From: Blastomussa wellsi
Taxonomy: Eukaryota > Cnidaria > Anthozoa > Scleractinia > Plerogyridae
Length of the DNA: 64,000 nt
Assembly: GCA_947652115.1 (NCBI GenBank)
Contig: OX393563.1
Location: 11,345,006-11,409,005 of the forward strand
Direction of reading: 5' to 3'
In this document: one piece after another, positions 1 through 10,600 of the stretch
Position numbering within the stretch: position 1 is the first letter of the stretch
How the letters are laid out: every line of letters starts with the position of its first letter
Translations under genes and position numbers: made by a program
The notes under the pieces: model-generated
Seen by the model: the letters and a program-made list of their open reading frames with translations, nothing else
Databases searched by the model: none
What the model was told of the DNA's origin: nothing

Positions 1-436
1 GACGGCATATTCTTGTTTTGGGTATTTTTGGATCAACTATAGCTCGCAAACATATGAATTATAACAAGGCAAAACTCGTCTGATGCGATGCCGAAGATTA
101 CCTTAATGGTTCGGCTTCAGTATAGCGATATTTCTTGTTTACAAACATTGACGTCACATTTCTTTTGATATTCAAATTTTTCCAACCACAGAACAAAAGA
201 CGTCATTGTTTCAACAGCCAATTAGGTTCTGGTTTGCATAATAATAACGATGGGTGACGTCACGAGTAACATCGCTCTTGGTGCATGCATGTATCAGTAT
301 TAGTTATTAAGATTTAGGGTACATTTGAACCGGTGTGTCTTCGGAAAGCTGTGACAGAAATACATGGTTGTATCACAAAATATAACTCAGTGTCTCTTTT
401 ATGATTTCTACTAATTGTGTTTATTGTCCTCGTCAG

Positions 437-916
437 ATTTCGTTTCTCACGCAGTATTGGACGTGGATTAATCACTTTTTCATCTGGGGAAGCATCATGT
501 TTTACTTCGTGTTCTACTTCGTTTTCTACGCGGAGTTCGTGTTCAAGCTCTTTCCACAGAATCATTACTTTGGCATGCAGTTCGAGGTTTACGGCAATGG
601 TGCCTTCTGGTTTTGCCTGTTTCTGGTTCTTGCCGTGACAATAACACCTCGTTTGTCCTACTACTTTATTGAAAATGAACTGTATCCATCGCTGAGCGAC
701 CTTGTTCGGCGACAAGAGGCGCATAAGAGAGTTCGCTCTACTCTTCCCTTGATAGAGTTCAAGCCGCGGCTGGTTCGCAAGCGAAGTTCTAAGCGCTCCA
801 GTTATGCCTTTGCCCATCAAGAAGGGTTTGGCAAAATTGTCATGTCACCTGCGACGTTTTTGAGGAAAAAACTACGCGCAGGCCCGTCAATCAAAAGCGA
901 TGTTGTTACAGTGTAA
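437..916 (+). CDS. ATP11: C-terminal exon of an ATP11-class P4-ATPase (phospholipid flippase)
   Basis: This is the last coding exon of a flippase whose earlier exons lie outside the window. A pyrimidine-rich acceptor ends in CGTCAG at 436, and the frame runs in phase 0 to TAA at 914-916. The translation begins ISFLTQYWTWINHFFIWGS, the segment that in ATP11A/B/C leads into the last membrane helices. Two hydrophobic spans follow (about residues 12-32 and 50-70 of the exon), then a basic cytosolic tail with RKRSSKR. Family knowledge: P4-ATPases with CDC50 partners move aminophospholipids to the cytosolic leaflet. The catalytic DKTGT region is not in the window. The tail is divergent from vertebrate ATP11 tails. 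The class assignment rests on the WTWINH-IWGS block, so ATP8/ATP10 membership is less likely but possible. Confidence 0.75.
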   Translation: MSFLTQYWTWINHFFIWGSIMFYFVFYFVFYAEFVFKLFPQNHYFGMQFEVYGNGAFWFCLFLVLAVTITPRLSYYFIENELYPSLSDLVRRQEAHKRVRSTLPLIEFKPRLVRKRSSKRSSYAFAHQEGFGKIVMSPATFLRKKLRAGPSIKSDVVTV

Positions 917-1000
917 TGCAGTGTAATATTTTGCCATAATGGGTCTGTAACATTTGTCAGTCGTGCACGCTCAACGTATTTTTTAGTAGTAGGAAATTTA

Positions 1001-1459
1001 CGCTGTTAAATTCAAATGCATACGAACCGACATTTTGTAGTTTACATTTTCTCCATAATCGTCCAATGCTACAAAAAGCATGTGAATTGACAGACATGCA
1101 CTAGCAACACCTACGACAATTTACGCGTTGGATCTACAATAAGTGACAAAAGTAGTTGACACATTGACTCGACATGGCATTTTTTCAGGCATAATGATGA
1201 CTCCTTTATAAAATTCATTACCCTCTACAAAATGCCCCCTTCACCCCATCCAGTGTTGTATGATTGCAGTGAATGACTTCCAGAAACAGACTACAACATT
1301 GATAGGGGGTAGGGGGGTCGTGAATGAGGGCGGTGGGGTGATATAAAAAAATGGGGATTAAATGGGCGATGTGTCAACACTTGACACTTATTGTAGATTT
1401 GCAAGTCGTGCATGTTTTCTCGGACTGGAAGTCTTGGTTCGTATGCACTTTTTTAACGT
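1001..1459. mobile_element. Foldback (MITE-like) element
   Basis: The outer arm GTTAAATTCAAATGCATACG at about 1005-1024 is answered in inverse orientation by GGTTCGTATGCAC and TTTTTAACGT at 1437-1459. A second, inner inverted pair is GATCTACAATAAGTGACA near 1131 and TGTCAACACTTGACACTTAT near 1371. The centre carries G/C-rich unpaired sequence. No open reading frame for a transposase is present. Confidence 0.6.
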
Positions 1460-2497
1460 ACACCGATTTATCGTCTAGTTAGACTGGGATATATTTTATA
1501 TTTGAAGCAAGGATCGTTTAGATGAAGTAGTGGAAACTCGGTTTTTATTTTGGTAACGAGGTTATTTGATTTTCGCTAACCTAATAGCCCTAATAGATTT
1601 TTTAAACCCATCCAGGGGAAAACAGCTCAGTATTGACAGTATGAAATTATTTACATTCATTGCGCACAGTTAAATTTCAAAAGGAAGAGAGGCGATATGT
1701 TTAGTCATTTGATCTACTTGGTTATCGCAACTAAGATTGACGTGCGAAAACGTTTTCTCAGCATGCATGATACTGACAAAGTGAACGCTCAAAACATTCC
1801 AAAACGTTCCAGGTAAATTAACTTGTGATAAGTACCTGTCAATGGTCAATGCTTTGATAGCATTGTGACCAACGTCTGGATTTATAATTTGCCAGTTACA
1901 TTAACCGAGGTCAGCATCATTGTGGTGAGTTCCAATAGCATGTCATCTTGAATCGCTGAACAGTTGTCAACTCTGACCTGCCCTTCATGTATACGTAACA
2001 ATGATTCCTTCAGGCAAGAAACGAAGTCTTCGGTTCTACTGGCCAGCGTCATGGGTGGTTGGTCCTCCATTTATGGTGATTATAATGTACCTAGCCTGCG
2101 GACACGCTTCCAGCTCGGGCGGTTGGGATCATGTGAAAATAGCGCCCAACTGGGGCGGGGGCCTGTTCGCAGGCTACAATACAGGAAAAAATAGCCTCGT
2201 TGATGCCGTGGACTGCTCACACTGAAGAAGGGCTATGCCCGAAACGGTCTGTTAATCTGCACAAAATGACACTTGAATCACTATTTTTTTATTTTGTTCA
2301 TTATATTGTGTACCATACATACAGCTTTTTAAACTTCATTTACTCAAAACGGCCAGATCTGACAAATGATGAGCACCTTTTAGTCGTTCAACCATTTTGT
2401 CATTGTTAAATTCATTTATATTAGCTTATGAAAACTTGTTTCTCCATTTGGTGGGTTTGAGAAATCAGCTTTTTTTATCAACCAGTAAAGTATTTAA

Positions 2498-2923
2498 AGT
2501 GCACCTAACCCCAAATAATGTTTTCGCTAAAATAAACCTTTGCACCACTTCGAAACGCATTGCACATTTCGTTTCTCCTTTTTACCAAATTCTGACTATT
2601 TATAGCATTCAAAACTGTGTATCATTTGTTCCATGACCGAGTCCGTAAGAAGGGGCGTGGGTCTATTCACGTTTTGACGTCACAAACTGATTTGCATCGC
2701 ATCAAGTCTTGTAAACATGTACGCAAATCAGTTTGACGTCATATCGGGAATAGACCCACGCCCCTTACTCGGTCATGGAACAAATGATGCAAAGTTTTTC
2801 GTAACTTTTGAATGCTACAAATAGTCAGAATTTGGTAAACAGAAGAAACGAAAGGTACAATGCGTTTCGAACTTTTGCAAAGGTTTATTTTAGCGAAAAA
2901 AATGTTTTGGGATTAGGTGCACT
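2498..2923. mobile_element. Near-perfect 426-bp palindromic foldback element
   Basis: The element starts AGTGCACCTAACCCC and ends GGGATTAGGTGCACT. The two arms, each about 190 bp, match along their whole length. For example GGGGCGTGGGTCTATTC at 2654 pairs with GAATAGACCCACGCCCC at 2748. The loop is about 60 bp around 2700. This is a non-autonomous foldback/MITE; no clear target-site duplication was identified. Confidence 0.8.
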
Positions 2924-3232
2924 GCTAAGGTTAGACGTCGAACTTCAAATGAGCCGAACCTAATGAAAATGAGCAAAAGCTACTGTTTTTGCTCATTTAC
3001 ATTAGCTTCGGCTCATGTGAAGTTAGATTTTTGGCCATAGCCTTAAGGTTCCTGAAGAAGCGAAAGCTTTGTGACTTAAAAAAATAAAACTTTAAGAAAA
3101 TATTTTTCTGGTAATTTTATGGTAAAACGTTACTGATATTCGATTTGGTTTCCCATTGAACCATCTAAGGCTATTCATTCGTTTTTTATCAGTAAGTTAT
3201 GAAAGAAAAATTCAACGAGTCTAGTAGCCCAC

Positions 3233-3425
3233 CAGGCCGGAATTTATCCCTGTTTTCCGAGCGTGAAGCGAACAGGAGTATTTCTACTCCCCGCTGGACG
3301 GGATGCTAGTCCATAGTAGGGTTACCCCCAGCGGTAAATTCGTTGGTACCCAATTCTACACCCGGTGAAGAGAGACTTTATTAGAGCCGGTTTTGTGTCT
3401 TGCCCAAACTCGGACTACTCGACCC
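3233..3425 (-). repeat. Dispersed SINE-like repeat, copy 1
   Basis: Read on the minus strand this contains TATGGACTAGCATCCCGTCC followed by GTAGAAATACTCC and a GGCCTGGTGGGCTACTAG end. The same order of motifs recurs on the plus strand at 57688-57835, 59298-59475 and 60740-60890. A GGGCAAGACAC block upstream is shared with the 59298 copy, so it is one dispersed family. No RNA polymerase III box was identified with confidence. Confidence 0.6.
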
Positions 3426-3549
3426 GGAGCCCACCGCGTCCCCTACAATGGCAGACAAAGGCAGTTAGCCCCTACCTCTCTGAAACCTCTATTTACATTC
3501 GTTAGTTTTAGACACTACTACAATTGTTTTGATAGACCTGTCGGTGAAG

Positions 3550-3685
3550 TAGACCAGTTTCGATACTGGTATATTAATATTCTAACAAGGCGCCGAGGCT
3601 GTAGGGGAATAAAACAAAATAAATAATTTATGTTGTTTTATTCCTCTAAGCTTCGTCGCCATGTTATAATTTTTGATGTATCGGC
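3550..3685. mobile_element. Small palindromic MITE, copy 1 of a family
   Basis: The arms GGCGCCGAGGCTGTAGGGGA and TTATTCCTCTAAGCTTCGTC are imperfect inverse complements, flanked by AATAAAACAAAATAAAT and TTATGTTGTTTTATTCC. The outer ends read AGACCAGTTTCGATA and TGATGTATCGG. A second copy is at 36835-36988 and preserves the same order, including GGAATAAAACAAAAG and the outer AACTGGTCT end. Confidence 0.7.
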
Positions 3686-4668
3686 AAATCGTTCAATGTT
3701 ACTCCCGTGACCGTCGATCAAGCTCACCCCCAGGCAGGTTTTCATATGTGGTGGCGAATTGAAGAAAGGCTCTCGCGTCGCCGCGTGCGCGCCTAGTCGA
3801 GCTAGCTTTGTTCTGGGTGCATAAAAATACAGTAAATAAATGGTTAGATATTAATTATAGTATCGCAGCTTTATTCAGTATGCAGAAGTAGCCTTCGGCT
3901 GTAATATTTTACTGTTCAAGAATAGGGAAAATTTTTTCACTTTCATCATCTTCATCATTCATTTCACCTAATCTCTTAATTTAGAGTTTAATATAAGGCG
4001 ACCTCTGGAAACCATCAGGCTTTTTGAACCTTAATTATAGTTGAGGCCACCTCGTACATCACAATATGTTAATAAAAGACTGTGTTACGAGTGTGCGGCT
4101 TGACCAAATTCATTAATTTTTTTTTCTAAATATTCTAGCAGTTTGTTCTTAACACTAGGAAAACTTGACAGAGTTGTGATTTTAGTAGGAAGAAGGTTTC
4201 AGATTTTTAGACCTTGATAAAGAATTGTGAATTTTTTGGGATTTGTTCGGCAATGATGCACTCGGTAATTATTGACTGTTCTAGTGTCAGCTAGGAATTT
4301 GACTATTCGTAGAAAACAAGTTGATAAACAACGGAGGAAACAGGTTATTATGATAGTAATACACGAATTTAGCTATTTGAGACGGAATTAACTAAATTTG
4401 ATGCTTATTTCTGTTACTCACCAACTAAAAAAAATGACTGTCACCCACAAAAATATTCTTCAACCAAGCCGCTTTGAAAGTTCAACAATTTTGAATCAGT
4501 TTCAAACAAAAAAAGTTAAATCTGTGTCAGAAAACAGCGATACGTTTACCACGTTGATCGAATATCTCTGAATTTAATGACATCAATGACTATCAATATT
4601 CAAATTCAGGTCGATAACCATGGTTATGGACCCCTCTTCATGGCATTCGACACGCGTTCATCACTAAT

Positions 4669-7600
4669 ATGAGACCGCAGGCCGCCACACGTGTAGCGTC
4701 AGTAATGGCAGACAGAAACAAGCCAAACATGAAAGTTTCGCTTTCTCGTTCAAGATTCCCAACTTTCCTGTTTGTCGTACTTGTGTTTGTTATCTTTGTT
4801 TTAACATACTACTACTGGTCTCTCTATAATTCAAACCTGGACCTCGGAAGACAATTGAAAATGGTACAAATCCAGCATTTGACGACGGAAAGAAAGCGTA
4901 GTGCGCTGGAGAGCCAAGTCTTTGAGGTCGAGAATGAAAGGAGTTTGTTAGAGGAAGATTTCGAAAAGGAGAGATCAAGGAGGCTGGGGGATGAAAGAAC
5001 GGCTATGCAGGTGTCTGAGGAACTGCAGAGGCAACTACAAATAAAGACAGAGCAGCTATATGCTGCAAAGGAAAACGAGGTTGGTTTCAACACGATAGAG
5101 ACAAGTTACTTTGCAACTTGATGAATAATTGACCTGCAGTTTACATAAATCCATGAATCAATATTAATCGACCTTCACTTTACATAAAATCGATGTATTT
5201 AGCTTAGGTAACTTAGCTTTCATTTTCGTGAGGTTTAGTCGTTATTGGACTTATTGATTCTCTGTGTTGGTAAAAATTCAAGAAAATTCATCTTATTATT
5301 ATTTTCAATCTTCTATAGATGCTAACTTTGACTCCGAAATGTGGTGTGCAGAACGCTTGTGCACACGCACGTCTTCAACGCGCAGAATTGAAAAACTAAA
5401 GTATAGCAGGTCAAAATGTCTAAGACTAACTTATAATTTCTTACGTTATTATATTCTGTTTTGTCAGTTTCTTAACAACTTAAACTTATAATTGAGTCTC
5501 TCCTTAAGGTACCTTAAGATTGCTAGAATACCTGGCCATTAGATCGTTGTAGCTAGAGAGGCGGCCATGGACAGTGCTGAAGGTTCGCCTAATGTAAACT
5601 TCTTACCTGGTAATTTCTTTCTCAGAAATAATGGAGGAAAGAATAATGCGTTTATATTCCATATATTTTATGCGAAACAGATCAGCTGCGTTGCCTGGTT
5701 TTCATTCGAACTCCGACCGGCCATTCAAGAGAAATGCCAAGTACCGTAAATGATCTAATAAACGCCCCCTAAACGCCCCACCTCTTGAGGTGTTAAGTTT
5801 GAAATAGACGCGCCTCTCTAATCAACGCCCCGTTTCGTATAGACGCCTCCCCTAAAAATCAAGAAAACACTGTAAAGCAAGATCACGCAGCTTGGACAGC
5901 AATGGCTTACGAATTGTATCCTGTTCGATCTCAAGTGCGGATATCGCTCTTTTATTTTCTTAAATTCTGCACTCATAATGACCGAGATGACAACGAAGGC
6001 ATTGGTATAGAACTATACACTTCCTGTTGTCGCCGCGTTGATATAGAACTCTTAACTTTTATTTGGATTTTTTAGTAGTTAACTTGAAATAAACGCTCCC
6101 CTCTAATAAACGCCTCATATCTATTTAACGCTATCCCCCGCATACACCACTAAAATTTAATTGTTTTTTTCCCGGGTGTTTTCTCAGGTAATTATAAATT
6201 TGTTTCAGAAATTAACTAGGTAGTTTCGGCTTTTCACTAGCTGTTGACACAGGGACTGTCTTATGACTCAGTAAGAAAGCCTAATTCAAAAGCAACGACA
6301 CATGATAGAGGGTCGCAACGGGGAAATCAACAAACGGCCGATAAATTTCCTCCCCAGCCAAAACTGGAAAAAATGTGGCCGTCAAATATCAATTGAGCCA
6401 TCCAGGATTTAATAAGAGTCAAATGATCTAAATTTTTTACCGTCAACCCAGTAGCCTCCCACGGAGACGTCCTTTGGGCTTCGTCACGCGACGTCCAACC
6501 CAGGGGCGTAGCCAGGATTTTTCAAAGGGGGGAGGGGTCACACTGTATGTCATTATGTTGGTTCTTCGGATTCGCGCGTTCGCCACTTGAATATTGTATG
6601 TTGTTTACTTAAAAAGTCTCACTAAGGTGGGGGGGGGGTCACGGGCACCCCAAGACCTCCCCCTAACTACGCCCTTACAACTTTCAGAGCGAGAGAGCGA
6701 GAGAGGAGAGCGTGGAAATATGAGCCCTGGGGGTACTCCGCTATAGGGGGACGTGCCACTGGATAGGGTTAATAGTCGCTTATCTCCCGGCTGATCGAGA
6801 CAAACGACGGCCCGGAAAAACGTCTGCGTTCGCAGGCTAAGATATTATAGCGCTATAGTGTAAAAACGTTTTCCTGTGTCCTAAACAACAGGGTCAGGGT
6901 TTCAAATCCCCAGCGGCACCCCTATAGAATCCAAGTAAGTAACCCCGTCCCCCGCTCCGGGGATATGAGTGACCGCGGGATTGAAACCTTTATGGTAGGG
7001 CGTTACTTCCCTCGACAACAACAAAATAACAACACAGAACAAACCAAAAACGCTGAGGAACAACTCTTTTAGTGTCGCAAAGATCTCTGGGATTGTTCAC
7101 TGTCGCAGCTTTCAAAATGGCGTCCAATGGAATAGTTTTCAGACCGGGTAGAGGCCCTTCTTTCATCCTTGTAGGGCTTGTAGTCATTGTTATCATACTA
7201 TTTTATAGTTATTGGGGCGTTTCTTCCAAGAACAATAAGTTACTCAGAGATGTTAGTGTTCTACAAGACCGGCTACGCGTCTTAGCTGCTCGCAAACTTA
7301 CCGCAGACAAAAAGGGCTCTGCGTTGATGAGCCAGGTAACTCAAATGCAAGAAGAAAAAGAGAAAGGTAAAAAGGAAAAGGCTTCAAAGGACTCCAGAAT
7401 ATCTGAGCTGTCCACAAACTTACAAAACAAAGAGGCTGAGGTGAACAAATTCCGAGAACAGGAGGTTGGTAGAGTTCCTGTTGTAGTCTTCCTTTTTGCA
7501 TAAATTACACCATGAATCGAATTTTGTGATTAATTCTGTGTAGCTTGCATTTACATAAATAATATGCTGTCAATTTTATTTTTGTTGTGAAAACGTTTCC

Positions 7601-10600
7601 ATATTTCGAATTCGTATTAAAATCCATGGTACAGACTTGGGTAAGCGGAGCTTACACTATGTAGCTTAAATTACAAAAACCTGTATCGTAGCAACTTATT
7701 TTTGCTGCTGGACACGTTAAAATTTATGCTAATGTTTGTCTGCACCTAAGACAGAGCCAATTCAAGTGCATATGGCTTGTGTTGGCTAGTACAAAATAGA
7801 AACCTTAACATTTATACATTTATAGTTAATTCTCTTTTGTTAATAGTATCCTAGAATTTTCCGGACTAATGTACTTTTGCTCAGTTTTTAAAGTGCAAGG
7901 GACACTGAAGGTACCTTTATAACTTCACTCAGTAGATAACAATGTGCTCTTACAACAGCAAATAAATAACATAACTTACTACTGAGAGAAAAAAAATGAA
8001 AAAAACATCTTGAAAGGGAAAACAGGAGTTTAGCCCTATTGTGTTTCCCTAAATAAAAGTTAAAAACTGAAACTATGCATACACTATTTACAATATGGAA
8101 TACTAAACGTTATCTCACGGTCCCATACAATGCTAGTTCAATGCCAGGTCCATTTGATGTACTGTAGGTTATACCAAAGATCTTTGCTGTGGAAGACATC
8201 TGATGACAAATAATTATTGACCCATGAAAAGCATAAACTACAATCAATGCGACTCAAATGTTTACTGGGAAATTAGAGAAAGTTACCGTAATCACTACCT
8301 GTGACAGTAAACATGATAACGGGTGTTAAAGAGAACAAAAAAGCTAAAAGCAAGAAGGGGAAGTCTACAAGTGTCTGACATCGGTGGTTTAACGCTATGT
8401 GTAAACTGAGAACAATGCATTTAACAAAACAAAACAAAACTCAACCCACATATGATATTGGGTCCAGGAATCGCACCCAGGCCGCATTAGTGGAAAGCGA
8501 GTGCTCTCACCATTGCGCCAACCCTGCTCTCCTGCTGGGTGCTCACTTGAGAAACAAATCAGTCCAGATTCAGGATTTCAGAAATCAAAATCATTTTCAT
8601 AACAATTTCATAGCACTTTTTTCACATATTTTTTTGTGACATTGCTGGCTAGGATTTGCACTTGTTGTTAGTAACAGTTGTGTAAGTACAAGTTACAAAC
8701 TCTTCGACGTCTCGAAGAGTTTGTATATCTGGGCGCGACTGTGACAAAAGAGGGTGGTGGCACGGAAGACATCAAGAAGCGTCTAAGCAAGGCACAGGGA
8801 GCTTTCTACAACCTAAAGAAGATCTGGAATACACGGAGTATTGGTCGGAATACAAAAATCAAACTGTTTAAGACTCTGGTACGACCAGTGCTATTGTATG
8901 GATGTGAAGCATGGAAATTAACAGCTGCTGAAGAGAAGAAATTAGATCGATTCCAGTTCACATGTCTAAGGCGGATATTGAGAGTATGGTGGCCACAACG
9001 GATGAGAAACGACACAATTTCAGAAATAACAGGCGTGAGAAAGATAAGCGACGAAATACGAAGGAGAAGATGGAACTGGATTGGCCATGTGCTTAGAAAG
9101 GACAGGAACGATGATTGTATGGTGGCAATGGGGTGGCAACCCGAGGGGAAGAGGAAAGTGGGCCGACCTAAAATCACGTGGAGAAGGACAGTGGAAAGAG
9201 AGTGCAGACAAGAAAGGTGGACCAGCTGGGCTGAAGCCAGGACTGCAGCAAAAGACAGGGCTGGTTGGAAAACGAAAGTTGCAGCCTTATGCGCCTCATG
9301 GCGCGGAGAGAACTAACTAACTAAGTACAAGTTACACCAACAACTTGGAGACCAAACAAATGCAAGTTTCAACAATGATTTGAATTCTGTACATTATACT
9401 GACATGGTGTTCCTGAGTGTTTTAACTCAAATTAGCTTATGAAAGAAAAATATAGGAAAAAAAAGAAGAAAGTCTTTACATCCCTGCATGCAATACATGG
9501 CATGGTATCAAGGCACGCAAGGTATCAAGCCATTCATGTGAGACCTTATGGGAGCTGCTACATCTCCCATAGTTTTACGATCGCATGTGTGTAGAGAACG
9601 AAAGCTGTAGTAATCTGCACGCGCTTAAAGGAAAATGTCAGTATTTTTCGATTTTTTATGACGTCAACATGAGCACAAAAAGCAAAACTGACAGTGAATT
9701 TTCTCACGTTTCCTTTGTTGGAATTCCATAAAATTTGAAAGACTAGTAATAAATATTTGACTTTAGCCATAGCTCGTTTTCCAGGAAAATCTATCAGACC
9801 TGTTTTTTTCGCAGCAGGAAAAGACAAATTTGCAAAAATCGAAAAACCTGTCTTGACAAACCCGACCTTTCTCGTGTTTAAAATTCGTATCCCGCCGAAT
9901 TTGATGTACTGTGAAAAGTTTGAAAGATTTCACCTAAGGAAATACAAGAAAATCACAAATAAAGTCATGAACGTTAAAAAACGCATTTGTTTTTAATTCT
10001 AGACTACATGTAAAAGCCAAGATTTTAACAGAGATGATAGTAAAACACTATTTCATCATTGTGTATTATAATTTATTTGATAAGTTTGAGAGGACTGGGT
10101 GTACAAACGAATGCAACAACAGCATTTAAAATATAACACTAGCGTGCACAACACGATAAATGATTACCCTATGGAGCCACCTTAAGCTGAGGGGCCTTTT
10201 TACCTCAAATTAAAAAGTTAGCATAGGCATATATCTACAGCTATTTGCTTGTCAAACTCTTTACAACAGAGGTTGAGCTATTTTCTAAATATTCCAAGTG
10301 TTACATGTACATTTTCATACTTTGCAAAATTCATCATTGTATCTTGCATATAAATGTTCAATCACAACCAATTTTTTGGCCGGGGTATTGTCAGATTTTC
10401 AGAAAAATTCTGTAGTGTACCCATTTCAACTTCTTTGCCATACACATGTATAATTTTGGTTTTCTTTATTCATAGAAACATTACCAGTTAGAATTAGAGA
10501 AGTTAAAGAGAGGAGTAAACAGCTCATCTTCTGACCTCAGATCATTGAAAGGTAAATTCATTTGTGTTTGCCATTTTTCAAGCACCCAAAACATTTATTT

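Larger units (their letters stand above)
917..4668. other. Intergenic stretch with foldback elements and SINE-like repeat
   Basis: No convincing coding sequence lies between the flippase stop and the first GOLM-like exon. It holds three foldback elements (1001-1459, 2498-2923, 3550-3685), one copy of a dispersed SINE-like repeat on the minus strand (3233-3425), and otherwise AT-rich unique DNA. Short open frames around 1964-2636 and 3393-3626 lie in or beside these repeats and have no recognisable protein features. Confidence 0.6.

Noticed and set aside
8678..9316. Host gene encoding a 212-residue protein
   Set aside because: The sequence is reverse transcriptase C-terminus bounded by a target-site duplication, so it is a retroposon fragment.
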